A stretch of 64,000 nt of DNA from Parasporobacterium sp. (GCA_017459985.1 JAFUBX010000010.1:29674-93673); one strand, 5' to 3'; positions 43,874 to 52,304 are shown, counted from the stretch's first letter. Notes: generated by a model from the sequence alone, not told the origin. A program made the numbers and translations.

Positions 43874-46800
43874 TGTAGCAGACCAGCTTGACATAATTGA
43901 AAATAAAATAATGAGCGGTCTGAAGGATTTTCAGAAAGCTACGGTAGAACGCATAGATTATCTGTACCGTCATCATCAGCGCCGTGTACTGGTTTCTGAC
44001 GAGGTCGGATTGGGCAAGACACTGATAGCCAGAGGCACGGTAGCCAAAATGGCTATGCTTCGCCGCGAGGAAGGCGATAACCTCTTTAAGGTTGTCTATA
44101 TCTGTTCCAATGCTGCCATAGCGGAGCAGAATCTCAGGAAACTCCGGATCACGCATGAGGCTCAGACGGAAAGTACTTCGTCTTCGCGTCTTTCAATGCA
44201 GCATCTGAATATTTTCAAACAGGAAAATGATGCGGATTTATTGAACAGGTATATACAACTTATTCCGTTGACACCGGACACATCTTTCAGGATGACGGCA
44301 GGACAGGGAACCGTTTCTGAACGGGCATTAATGTTTGTGCATTTGCGCAGAATGCCGGAACTTAAAAACTATATCGGTGAGCTGGAGGTTGCCATGATGG
44401 ACTGGGCAACCGCAGCGTGGAATTCATGGTGCAAAACCTGGTATGAAAAGGAAGCGTCAGAGTGCAATAAGAAATCAAACGGCAGATATTTTGAATACAT
44501 GCAGACATGCCTCCATAAAGAGTTATTTGGCATATGGTACGATGATGTCAGCTTTATGGACGGCCTTATCGCTCTTTGTAAGGATATACGGCGTAATAAT
44601 GGGGAACGTGTTGGAAACAATTCCATCATCGGGCAGCTGCGCGTTATATTTGCAAAAATCAGCCTCGAAAAGCTGGAACCGGACCTTGTCATTATGGATG
44701 AGTTCCAAAGGTTTAAGTATCTTCTGAATTCTGATCCGGAATCAGAAACAGGCATGCTCGCAGACAAGTTCTTTCATGCAAAGGATGTACGTATACTGCT
44801 TTTGTCTGCTACGCCATATAAGATGTATTCGACTCCGGAAGAGATTGATGAAACAAGGATTGATGAGCATTATACAGAATTTCTTTCTGTTATGAATTTC
44901 CTGAATGAAGATCCGGAAATCGAGAATCAATTTCTGACGGTATGGAAGGATTATTCCATCAAATTGAAAGAAATGACATTTGGCGATACAACGATCCTGT
45001 CTGCGAAGGATGCTGCAGAGGAAGCAATGTATCAGACTGTATGTAGAACAGAAAGAATTACAGCGTCAGAAAATGCAGATATTATTGACGACAGCGATGT
45101 ACATATACCTTTAGAGGTATTGGAACAGGATGTCCGTTCGTATGTGCAGGCACAGGAATTACTTGACCAGATCGGGGCTAATTATCATGTTCCGGTGGAT
45201 TATATAAAATCGACCCCATATCTGATGTCCTTTATGCGTGACTACCAATTAAAGAGAAATGTTGAAAAATACTTTAAGTCACATCCGGATGAACTTAGGA
45301 AAATCAAAAAGGATTCATTTTGGCTGAAACGTAATGTAATTGACCGGTATGAGCGCATTCCAAATAATAATGCCAGACTGGAAAGAGTCATGAACAGCGT
45401 ATTGCAGAAAGGTGTGGAGAAGCTTTTGTGGATGCCCCCTTCTAGACCGTATTATGAGATGGAAGGTGTTTATAGAAATACGGAATTTTCCACCAAAACG
45501 CTGGTATTCTCATCGTGGGAAATGGTTCCAAGGATGCTGGCAAGCCTGCTTTCTTATGAAGCAGAGCGCAGAACCGTCGGAAAACTGGCGAAGGATTATC
45601 AGGACAGGGATGTGCATTATTTCTACAGCGGGGAAAAACGTTATCCGTCTGCACGAATGAATTTTTCTGTCAGAAACGGTGTTCCAGGATCAATGACACT
45701 GTTCTGTTTATTGTATCCTTCCAGCTTTTTATCTTCCTGTTATGATCCGATTGCATGTTTGAATGCAGGAATGGGAATTCGTGACATACGGAAGATGGTG
45801 CAGGAAAGAATCAATGAGAAGATTCAGACGTTTCCGTCTCCGGATCGCGGCAATCCGGATCGGAGATGGTATTATATCGCTCCGCTCATGATGGATGAAG
45901 CATCTTATGCGTATTCGTGGCTGGAAAGTGCCGGGAAGTTGGCAGATTATGAAGACGGGGATGAAAAAACAAAAAAACAGAAGGGATTCTTAACTCATCT
46001 GGATGCGTTGCAGGAACTTTTTTATGAGACTCATCGTGAGAAATTTGCAAATTTGGGAAAACAGCCGGACGACCTTCTGGAAGTGCTTACAGACATGGCG
46101 ATTGCATCTCCTGCCGTTTGTGTCAATCGTACTTATCAACATTACATTACGGTTGAAGAAGAGCTCCCTTCGTATCTGCCGAGTCAGCTGGCAAGAGTGT
46201 TTATCAATCGCATGAATACTCCCGAGTCTACGGCAGTTGTGGAGCTTGCCTGCGGAAGAAAAACTGAAGATGCTCATTGGCAGAATCTCCTGACCTACTG
46301 CAGGCATGGAAATCTTCAGGCTGTTTTTGATGAGTATGCGCATTTGATTTCTAACGGTATCGATCATGATGAATCATTGGTATATCAGATGCATCGGCAG
46401 ATGAGGGAAGCGATGGATATCCGTACAACCCAGTACAATGTTGATACATATAAAAGCTTTCAGAAACGAGCTTATGGGCAGAAGGAAAAGCCGACGAATA
46501 TCAGGACTCATTTTGCAGTTGCTTTTACGAAGGGAGAGGGGAAAGAATCAGATACCGACCGGAAGAAAACCATTCGTAATGCATTCAATTCGCCGTTCCG
46601 TCCGTTTGTACTTGCAAGCACATCCATAGGACAGGAAGGCTTGGATTTTCATAATTACTGCAGGAAGATCGTCCACTGGAATCTGCCGTCAAATCCAATT
46701 GATCTGGAACAGAGGGAAGGCAGGATCAACAGATTTGAATGCCTTGCAATTCGCCAGAATGTTGCAAAGCGGTATGGCAAGATTGAATTTCATTCTGATA

Positions 46801-47135
46801 TCTGGCAGGAAATGTTTGATGAAGCTGCTGTTGCTGAAAAGACCGGCGGATCATCTGATCTTGTTCCGTTCTGGGGATTGAGGGAAACTGCCGATATGAT
46901 CAAAATAGAACGGATTGTACCGATGTATCCGTTCAGCAGAGACGGTCTGGCATATGAACGGCTGATAAAGATTTTGTCATTATACCGGCTTACACTTGGA
47001 CAGGCCAGGCAGGAGGAACTTCTGGAGTATCTGTTCAAAAACTGCGATAATCCGGATAAACTGAAGGAACTGTTTATCAATCTTAGCCCGTTTTATAAAG
47101 ACAGGGGGAAACATAGTGAGAGTACTGTTTCGTAA
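43866..47135 (+). CDS. SNF2/superfamily 2 helicase of the DUF6361-PLD operon
   Basis: 1089 residues. Walker A SDEVGLGKT (residues 44-52), Walker B-like LVIMDEFQRF and motif III LLLSATPYKMYS form the first RecA lobe. After a large insert, the second lobe has FVLASTSIGQEGLDFHNYCRKIVHWNLPSNPIDLEQREGRINR. The DEFQRF form of the DEAH box is characteristic of this helicase group. The start is inside the PLD gene end, with GAGGGCGG upstream. It is probably the motor of a defence complex with DUF6361 and PLD proteins. Confidence 0.88.
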   Translation: MANVADQLDIIENKIMSGLKDFQKATVERIDYLYRHHQRRVLVSDEVGLGKTLIARGTVAKMAMLRREEGDNLFKVVYICSNAAIAEQNLRKLRITHEAQTESTSSSRLSMQHLNIFKQENDADLLNRYIQLIPLTPDTSFRMTAGQGTVSERALMFVHLRRMPELKNYIGELEVAMMDWATAAWNSWCKTWYEKEASECNKKSNGRYFEYMQTCLHKELFGIWYDDVSFMDGLIALCKDIRRNNGERVGNNSIIGQLRVIFAKISLEKLEPDLVIMDEFQRFKYLLNSDPESETGMLADKFFHAKDVRILLLSATPYKMYSTPEEIDETRIDEHYTEFLSVMNFLNEDPEIENQFLTVWKDYSIKLKEMTFGDTTILSAKDAAEEAMYQTVCRTERITASENADIIDDSDVHIPLEVLEQDVRSYVQAQELLDQIGANYHVPVDYIKSTPYLMSFMRDYQLKRNVEKYFKSHPDELRKIKKDSFWLKRNVIDRYERIPNNNARLERVMNSVLQKGVEKLLWMPPSRPYYEMEGVYRNTEFSTKTLVFSSWEMVPRMLASLLSYEAERRTVGKLAKDYQDRDVHYFYSGEKRYPSARMNFSVRNGVPGSMTLFCLLYPSSFLSSCYDPIACLNAGMGIRDIRKMVQERINEKIQTFPSPDRGNPDRRWYYIAPLMMDEASYAYSWLESAGKLADYEDGDEKTKKQKGFLTHLDALQELFYETHREKFANLGKQPDDLLEVLTDMAIASPAVCVNRTYQHYITVEEELPSYLPSQLARVFINRMNTPESTAVVELACGRKTEDAHWQNLLTYCRHGNLQAVFDEYAHLISNGIDHDESLVYQMHRQMREAMDIRTTQYNVDTYKSFQKRAYGQKEKPTNIRTHFAVAFTKGEGKESDTDRKKTIRNAFNSPFRPFVLASTSIGQEGLDFHNYCRKIVHWNLPSNPIDLEQREGRINRFECLAIRQNVAKRYGKIEFHSDIWQEMFDEAAVAEKTGGSSDLVPFWGLRETADMIKIERIVPMYPFSRDGLAYERLIKILSLYRLTLGQARQEELLEYLFKNCDNPDKLKELFINLSPFYKDRGKHSESTVS

Positions 47136-47944
47136 ATGGATGATAATATAGTGAAATTATCAAAAAAATAAAACTGATATCAAATAATATATGTTACGGG
47201 CCGTGTCCGGAACCGTCAGCAGAAGTTGAACAGCATCTAACGATTAATTCTGCTGGTAAGGTATGGTTCTCTGCCAGAAACTATGAACAGTATTTGGCCG
47301 GAAAAGGTTTTTGTAGAAAAAAACAGGTAAATATCGGGACTTGGAAAGCAAGCTTCCTGCTTAATTTAATTAATAAAGCGGATGAAGGAACATTTGTGAC
47401 AGATGTCGGAGACTATGAACTAATCATTAAATATGACGATGAGAGTAAGAGACGGATTCATGGCTCTTTGGCAGGAGATATTAAAGGTTGTTCCTATGGA
47501 AATAAACCGATATCTTTAACAAAACTTATGCGCAGGTATGTGCCGATATATGCATTGTGGGGATTTGACGGAAACTTATCTCCTGATTACGAAGGAAAGA
47601 AAGCAGTATATTTGTTTGCCGATAAATGGGAGAAAAAGTTTGCAACCAGTATGATTATTGAAAACGAATTTGAAGAACGGTTTGGCGATGAATGTATAGC
47701 TCTGGGATTTCAGATGGATTGCGGGAAAGAGGCGGAACGGTTATATCCTGGCTGTCTTCGCATGAATGATTTTGATCCGGAAGCTATAGTCAATCATATA
47801 AATGATATTGATCTTATTGGTTCTGCTGTATTTTCTCAATGGAGATATTTGACACACTGGGCAGGCGTATATGAGCTTAATTATGAAACATGTCAATGGT
47901 TTTCAGCAATGCTCCGCCAATTAAAAAAAAGAGCCGGAAAGTAG
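47136..47944 (+). CDS. Unrecognised protein needing a -1 frameshift at an A7 run
   Basis: ATG 47136 directly follows the helicase stop and encodes MDDNIVKLSKK before TAA 47169. The stop sits immediately after TC-AAAAAAA (47162-47168), read as A-AAA-AAA, the classical -1 slippery heptamer. Shifting -1 gives KIKLISNNICYGPCPEPSA, then VEQHLTINSAGKVWFSARNYEQYL, and joins the 216-codon frame open to 47944. The protein-like sequence upstream of the TTG at 47294 shows that the short form is not the whole gene. It has Cys pairs and aromatic residues but no known motif. Alternatives: a frameshift mutation, sequencing error in the A run, or transcriptional slippage. It is 3 bp before the Cas4-like gene. 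Confidence 0.55.
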
Positions 47945-47947
47945 GGC

Positions 47948-48652
47948 ATGTCAATGGGTATTACTAAAACGGATTTCATGCGCGGAATACAATGCAAGAA
48001 AATGCTGTGGTTGGATAAACATAAGCCCAAATTAAAGGTGATTCCACCGGAAATACAGATGCGACTGGATGCGGGGAACGATTTCGGTGACCGTGCTATG
48101 GGAATGTTCGGGGAATATGAGGAGATGACTATTTATCGGCCAGGAACGACCATTCCGGATAAAAAAGCAATGGCTGAGAGAACCCAGGAACACATAAAGA
48201 TGGGAACCTCTGTCATTTGTGAGGCTGCTTTTCTATATTATAATAATTACTGTGCTGTAGACATTCTTCGAAGAACAATTCAGGGATTTGATTTTTATGA
48301 AGTAAAAAATGCTCCGCAGGTGCATGATCAGTTTATTAAAGATGCCGGTTTTCAGTATTATATTATGAATCGTTGCGGACTAAATATAGGGCATATTCAT
48401 ATTGTTACTCATGGAGAAGACGAAGAACATCCATTTGTAGTTAATGATGTTACAGAAGAAGCTAAAGGATACTCCAATTGGGTGAATGACAATATTTGGG
48501 ATCTGAATCGAATGCAGAAACAAACGGATGAGATTCAAATAGAGCCTGGGGAGCAGTGCTGCAAGCCATATGAATGTTGGTATTATGGATATTGCCATGA
48601 CGGACAGCTAAGTATTAGTGATATTAGTAAGTCAAATGATCCGCTGAATTAA
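47948..48652 (+). CDS. Cas4/DUF2779-N-like PD-(D/E)XK nuclease with Fe-S-type cysteines
   Basis: 234 residues. The ITKTDFMRGIQCKKMLWLDKH start and DAGNDFGDRAMGMF segment match the N-terminal part of DUF2779 and Cas4/RecB-like nucleases. Catalytic-type residues: Glu92, Asp105 (CAVDIL), Glu118 and Lys120 (FYEVKNA), and QYY at 136-138. Cysteines Cys16, Cys204/205, Cys210 and Cys216 (CCKPYECWYYGYC) fit a 4Fe-4S cluster. The C-terminal RNase-H-like half of DUF2779 is absent, so this is a short form. No CRISPR array or other cas gene is present. It ends the defence run. Confidence 0.75.
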   Translation: MSMGITKTDFMRGIQCKKMLWLDKHKPKLKVIPPEIQMRLDAGNDFGDRAMGMFGEYEEMTIYRPGTTIPDKKAMAERTQEHIKMGTSVICEAAFLYYNNYCAVDILRRTIQGFDFYEVKNAPQVHDQFIKDAGFQYYIMNRCGLNIGHIHIVTHGEDEEHPFVVNDVTEEAKGYSNWVNDNIWDLNRMQKQTDEIQIEPGEQCCKPYECWYYGYCHDGQLSISDISKSNDPLN

Positions 48653-48668
48653 AGACCCTTTCTATATA

Positions 48669-48695
48669 AGGTGACATGATAATTCGTCACCTATT
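48669..48695 (+). terminator. Weak terminator after the defence module
   Basis: AGGTGAC (48669-48675) pairs with GTCACCT (48686-48692) around a 10-base loop, followed by ATTT only. It lies 17 bp after the Cas4-like stop. Confidence 0.5.
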
Positions 48696-48715
48696 TCCCG
48701 TTATGAAATAATCTA

Positions 48716-48744
48716 TTGAAATTCATTTATTGTCTGCGTATAAT
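48716..48744 (+). promoter_or_regulatory. Consensus sigma-A promoter of the LexA-like gene
   Basis: TTGAAA (48716-48721), a 17-bp spacer and TATAAT (48739-48744), 59 bp before the lexA-like start. Both hexamers are at or near consensus. Confidence 0.85.
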
Positions 48745-48757
48745 ACGAACCACAAAT

Positions 48758-48772
48758 GGGAATTGAATTCCC
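48758..48772 (+). promoter_or_regulatory. Palindromic operator GGGAATT-G-AATTCCC
   Basis: A perfect 7+1+7 palindrome 13 bases after the -10 box, between the promoter and the LexA-like start. It is most simply the autorepression site of the downstream repressor. It differs from the Gram-positive SOS box (CGAAC-N4-GTTCG). Confidence 0.7.
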
Positions 48773-48803
48773 GTTTTGAAAAAGAAAGGACGCAGGAGAT
48801 CTC

Positions 48804-49418
48804 ATGAGAACAAAAAATCCTCAGCTGATGAACGATATCAGGGAGTTTATCACAGATTATTACCAGGAAAATCTGGAAAGCCCCGGACTGGTGATGATTG
48901 CGGAACATGTCGGTTCATCCAAATCCAATGTCCAGCGCTATCTTGTAGAAATGCAGGAAAAAGGCATGTTGGATTATGATAGGGGAGTGAAAAATCCGGA
49001 AGTCTTAAGCAACTGCAGCGGCGAATATTCTGCCCACCCGATCACGGGCAATATCAACTGCGGCGACCCACGGCAGCAGGAAGAAAATGTGGAGGAATAT
49101 GTCGTTCTCCCGGATGCGATCTTCGGAAAAGGCCCGAAATACATCCTGCGGGCGGAAGGCGATTCCATGACAGACGCGGGGATCGAGGAAGGCGACTTCG
49201 TGGTGATCCGGGTCACGCCGGAAGCTTTCAAAGGAGATATCGTGGTTGCTCTGGACGGGGAAGGCCAGAACACCCTGAAACGGTATGAGGGATTCGATGA
49301 GAGTACCGGAGAACACATCCTGGGATATATGAATGAAAAAACATATCCGGGTGAGAAGATCCGTGTAAAGCAGTTATGCGTCCAGGGCGTAGTAAAAAAT
49401 GTGATCAAATCCTTTTAA
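48804..49418 (+). CDS. LexA-like self-cleaving repressor
   Basis: 204 residues. The N-terminal winged HTH (MIAEHVGSSKSNVQRYLVEMQEKG) is followed by a cleavage site Cys86-Gly87 (NINCGD) and an S24 peptidase domain with Ser121 (AEGDSMTDAG) and Lys159 (NTLKRYE). The Cys-Gly dipeptide is the type seen in UmuD rather than the Ala-Gly of typical LexA. Repressors of this kind induce ICE excision or transfer after DNA damage when RecA triggers self-cleavage. It has its own consensus promoter and palindromic operator. Confidence 0.88.
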   Translation: MRTKNPQLMNDIREFITDYYQENLESPGLVMIAEHVGSSKSNVQRYLVEMQEKGMLDYDRGVKNPEVLSNCSGEYSAHPITGNINCGDPRQQEENVEEYVVLPDAIFGKGPKYILRAEGDSMTDAGIEEGDFVVIRVTPEAFKGDIVVALDGEGQNTLKRYEGFDESTGEHILGYMNEKTYPGEKIRVKQLCVQGVVKNVIKSF

Positions 49419-49452
49419 AAGAATTCAGCAGCGGAAAGGAGTGTGCAGAAAT

Positions 49453-49644
49453 ATGAAGCAGTATGATGCAGAGTGCCCGGTATGCGGAAGAATAAATAAA
49501 GGTCTATATCTGGAAGAGACCGGAGGCTGGATGGAATGCGAAGCCTGCGGGAACGAAGTAAAAGTGCGGAAGATCAGGCCTACGCAGTCTGATACAGAAG
49601 CTTCAATGCCACAATATACTTTCATGCAGATGCAGCACTGCTGA
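49453..49644 (+). CDS. Small zinc-ribbon protein
   Basis: 63 residues from ATG 49453 (AAAGGAG upstream). Two Cys pairs, CPVCGR and CEACGN, with 20-odd residues between them form a zinc ribbon; GGWMECEACG is a common form. Function unknown; such small ribbons are frequent in the regulatory end of these ICEs. Confidence 0.6.
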   Translation: MKQYDAECPVCGRINKGLYLEETGGWMECEACGNEVKVRKIRPTQSDTEASMPQYTFMQMQHC

Positions 49645-49707
49645 CAGATTTCCGGAAGGGCATCTTGAAGAGATGGTAAAACGGAAAATGCAGTGAAAGG
49701 AAATGCA

Positions 49708-49962
49708 ATGGAAGCAAGTTGTAATGGAAAATATAAAAGCGGTGAGACGGCTTATATCGTTGAAAACGGATGGAACATCAGGACCGTGATGGTACTGTCC
49801 GAAAGCGGAGGCTTATACAAAGTTCGCTTCCGGGAGGGCGGCGGCACATGCCTGAAAGCCGGAAGGCTTTTTAAGACCGCAGAAGACGCAAAGCAGGCTG
49901 TCACCGTAAAGGAGAAAACTGTAAGGGGACCGAGAAGCCCTCACAGTTTCGGGTACTGGTAG
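49708..49962 (+). CDS. 84-residue conserved ICE protein of unknown function
   Basis: ATG 49708 follows GAAAGGAAATGCA. The sequence YKSGETAYIVENGWNIRTV, then LYKVRFREGGGTCLKAGRLFKTAEDA suggests a small beta-rich (SH3-like) fold, a pattern seen in short ICE proteins. No catalytic motif. Confidence 0.55.
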   Translation: MEASCNGKYKSGETAYIVENGWNIRTVMVLSESGGLYKVRFREGGGTCLKAGRLFKTAEDAKQAVTVKEKTVRGPRSPHSFGYW

Positions 49963-50031
49963 GTTAACCGGCAGATGCGGCTGCATAAGCTGACGTAGTG
50001 CCGGGAGCATATTGGGAGATAATGAAATAAA

Positions 50032-50271
50032 TTGAAAAGTGATCAATGGGCGGTATATACGTGGTACTGTGTCAACTGTTCAGCCAAGGTGACCGGATAC
50101 ATGAATCCGGAGGGCAGGATCAAATGTACATGCGGCCGGTGCGGATCCGTGATGGTGCGGACGATCAAAAGCCGGAGACACGATTCCATCGAGGTTTATG
50201 CTCCTGCGGGTTATGAACATTATGAGGACAGTTGCTATATACCGGATGAAGAAGAACCAATAGTGATATAG
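50032..50271 (+). CDS. 79-residue zinc-ribbon protein
   Basis: TTG 50032 is the apparent start; GGGAG is 14 bases upstream, further than ideal. The Cys pattern WYCVNCSAK, then CTCGRCGSVMV gives two CxxC knuckles. The C-terminus is acidic (PDEEEPIVI). Function unknown. Confidence 0.5.
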   Translation: MKSDQWAVYTWYCVNCSAKVTGYMNPEGRIKCTCGRCGSVMVRTIKSRRHDSIEVYAPAGYEHYEDSCYIPDEEEPIVI

Positions 50272-50500
50272 AGGACATTTAAAACTGAATGAAAGCGGAG
50301 GAAACGACGGAACGGCAAGGATAAATGAACCCTGTAAGTCCGTAAAACCAGGTCATCCGTCCGCGCGGCAGGATTCGAAAGATCTTCCCGCGAACCACCG
50401 GCAGGCTATGCCAGATGATGAACATGTGAAGCCGCCGGCAATGACAGACCAGAGTAAGCTTATAAAACTCTGAGAACTGCCATTGCCGGCGGCTTTTTTT
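50272..50500 (+). ncRNA. Structured noncoding stretch ending in a strong terminator
   Basis: No convincing gene here. GCCGCCGGCAATG (50431-50443) pairs perfectly with CATTGCCGGCGGC (50481-50493), followed by T7. The 37-base loop contains AGCTTATAAAACTCT. Upstream, GAGGAAACGACGGAACGGC and GATCTTCCCGCGAACC look like further small stems. It could be a small RNA, or simply the 3' UTR and terminator of the preceding gene. Confidence 0.4.
50431..50500 (+). terminator. 13-bp-stem terminator
   Basis: Perfect 13-bp stem and TTTTTTT tract, as described for the stretch 50272-50500. One of the strongest terminators in the window. Confidence 0.85.
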
Positions 50501-50812
50501 GTAGCCGTTTTTGACCGGCATAATACAAATAGCGGCAAGTGCTGCAGACAAAATAATACAAGACGCCTGAATTCTAGAACAACAGGCCGAAGGATACAGA
50601 AACACCTGACCTCCGATTTTAGGGGAAGGTGGGGAAGTACCCTTAGGTTTCACGCTCTTTTTTCGGGCTGTCCAAAGGCTTCCTCTGCTTAAGGTGCCCT
50701 GTATCCGCAGGCATCGGGCAGAGGGAGTTTTCATGTATAAGCGGATACGCAGCCCTCCGGAAATTTCTGAAAAACAGCAAACGCAAATTTCAGAAATTGA
50801 AGGAGGCCGAAG
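50501..50812 (+). other. Intergenic region before the sigma-like gene
   Basis: About 310 bases without a clear gene. An 11-bp inverted repeat, AATTTCTGAAA (50762-50772) and TTTCAGAAATT (50788-50798), ends just before the ribosome binding site GAAGGAGG of the sigma-like gene. It could control that gene's translation or serve as an operator. A small frame from 50733 overlaps it (see rejected items). Confidence 0.45.
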
Positions 50813-51511
50813 ATGGCAAACAGAAAAGCATATAAGGAAACATTTGATGAAGCGTTCAAGGATGATTGCACCGTGATCAATCTTGCAACCGAGTATCCGG
50901 GTTTTGAGGGAACGGTGAAATACCTCATCCTCACAGACCTTCCCCGGGAAGAGCTCGAGGAAAAATACGGGAACATCCTTTCCGGATACAGTCCATATAT
51001 TACATGGCGAAAAACAGACATGCTTGAGATCAAGAATGATTTCCAGCGCAATGAGGACAAGTATGCCAAGCGTGCATTACGGAATGAGGAAAGCGACTGG
51101 GATGAAACATCCCAGTCACAGGGATGCAGATTTACGAAGGCTTATGACGAAGGATTTGAAAAGAAGATGGAGGAAGATGTCGTCGTGTATGAGCAGGATG
51201 CGGCGATCCGTATGGCCTTTCTGTCGCTTCCGGAGCACCAGAAAAAGCGCATCTGGCTGCGGGCCGGAGTGGGATTCACCTATGAACAGATCGGGAAGAT
51301 CGAAGGCATCAATGGAAAAAACGCCTGGAAAAGCATCGGAGCGGCAATGGAGTCCTTAAAGAAGAACTATGAAAAGAATATCAGGAAAATCTTTTCTGAA
51401 GGGGTAAAAAATGATGGGTCTTTGTCAGTTACATATGGAGAGACAGATTTTAACAAATACATTGAGCAGCTCTCCGGAGAATATGGCAAAGGAGAAAATG
51501 AAGAATCATGA
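50813..51511 (+). CDS. Sigma-70-like regulatory protein
   Basis: 232 residues. The C-terminal part has a sigma region-4-type HTH (MAFLSLPEHQKKRIWLRAG, then FTYEQIGKIEGINGKNAWKSIGAAMESLKK). The N-terminal part is less typical, with YITWRKTDMLEIKNDFQRNEDK. Proteins like this sit upstream of xis/int in Tn916- and Tn1549-type elements and are thought to steer excision or transfer gene expression. RBS GAAGGAGGCCGAAG. The stop overlaps the MazF-like start by ATGA. Confidence 0.7.
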   Translation: MANRKAYKETFDEAFKDDCTVINLATEYPGFEGTVKYLILTDLPREELEEKYGNILSGYSPYITWRKTDMLEIKNDFQRNEDKYAKRALRNEESDWDETSQSQGCRFTKAYDEGFEKKMEEDVVVYEQDAAIRMAFLSLPEHQKKRIWLRAGVGFTYEQIGKIEGINGKNAWKSIGAAMESLKKNYEKNIRKIFSEGVKNDGSLSVTYGETDFNKYIEQLSGEYGKGENEES

Positions 51512-52062
51512 GTGACATCAAAAACATAAACAGAGGAGATATTTTCCTGCTTGACTTCGGTCAGAATCCGGGAAGTATACAGTGCGGAAAACGGCCGGTC
51601 ATGGTACTGCAGGATCACGGGACAAATGAGAATTCACCGGTAACCGTTGTTGCAGCGATTACCAGCATTATCAAAAAATCGTATCTGCCATGCCATGTGT
51701 ATCTGGGATCCAGGTTCGGTCTGAGGAGCGAGTCACAGCTTCTGCTGGAACAGATATTTACAGTGAACAAGAACGATTTCATAAAGAAAATCGGGACTGT
51801 GGATGACCCGGAGATCTTCAAGGAAATAGGAAGGGGTCTGAAGAAACAGTTCGGACTGTGGTCATACCGGAAGGAACATTCGGAAAAACTGAGATGTCTC
51901 TGTGGCAGATGCGCAAACGATTACAGAGCCTGTGACGAATATATCGTACGCCGTGTTGACCCGTTTGATGATTCCACGGAAAACTGCCAGCGTTGCGGCA
52001 GCCCCGGACATGACTACATTGTTTACAGGAAAAGCCAGACAGGAAAGGCGGTGAAGTCATGA
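51508..52062 (+). CDS. MazF/PemK-like toxin-fold protein with zinc-ribbon tail
   Basis: 184 residues. Residues 1-115 match MazF/PemK: RGDIFLLDFGQNPGSIQCGKRPVMVLQ, TVVAAITSI, PCHVYLGSRFGLRSESQLLLEQIFTV. The extra about 65 residues carry CLCGRC, ACDEY and CQRCG, a probable zinc-binding module not found in typical MazF. No antitoxin-like gene precedes it; the neighbour upstream is the sigma-like gene, overlapping by 4 bases. It could be an RNase toxin for element stability or a regulator that keeps only the fold. Confidence 0.75.
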   Translation: MSDIKNINRGDIFLLDFGQNPGSIQCGKRPVMVLQDHGTNENSPVTVVAAITSIIKKSYLPCHVYLGSRFGLRSESQLLLEQIFTVNKNDFIKKIGTVDDPEIFKEIGRGLKKQFGLWSYRKEHSEKLRCLCGRCANDYRACDEYIVRRVDPFDDSTENCQRCGSPGHDYIVYRKSQTGKAVKS

Positions 52063-52286
52063 ATGCATCAGAGAAAAGAGGCTGCACCAAAAAATCAGAA
52101 ATTCCCTACTGGGAAAAACTGACTCTGACCCTTGAGGAGGGTTCGGCATATTCCGGGATCGGCATCAACAAGTTCCGGGCGATGACCAATGAAGAGGACT
52201 GTCCGTTCGTGTTGTGGGTCGGCAGGAGAAAATGCATCAAGCGTAAAAAGCTTGAGGAATACCTCGACCATGCATATTCAGTATAG
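52059..52286 (+). CDS. xis: Excisionase (Tn916 Xis-like)
   Basis: 75 residues. The pattern PYWEKLTLTLEEGSAYSGIGINKFRAM, then VLWVGRRKCIKRKKLEEYLD is the winged-helix Xis signature of Tn916-type elements. It bends DNA at element ends and favours excision. It overlaps the MazF-like gene by ATGA and precedes integrase 1 by 125 bp. Confidence 0.85.
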   Translation: MNASEKRGCTKKSEIPYWEKLTLTLEEGSAYSGIGINKFRAMTNEEDCPFVLWVGRRKCIKRKKLEEYLDHAYSV

Positions 52287-52304
52287 ACGTTGGATTAGCG
52301 CCAG

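Noticed and set aside
47948-48652. Cas4-like gene as evidence of a CRISPR locus
   Set aside because: No repeat-spacer array and no other cas gene seen in the window.
50272-50812. tRNA or rRNA gene in gene-free stretches
   Set aside because: No cloverleaf, TTC-A box pattern or rRNA core sequence recognised here or in other intergenic regions.
50733-50876. 47-codon frame with GGGAG upstream, overlapping the sigma-like gene
   Set aside because: Ribosome binding site is decent but the frame runs through the 11-bp inverted repeat and the start of the sigma-like gene; could be a leader peptide, not supported enough to list.
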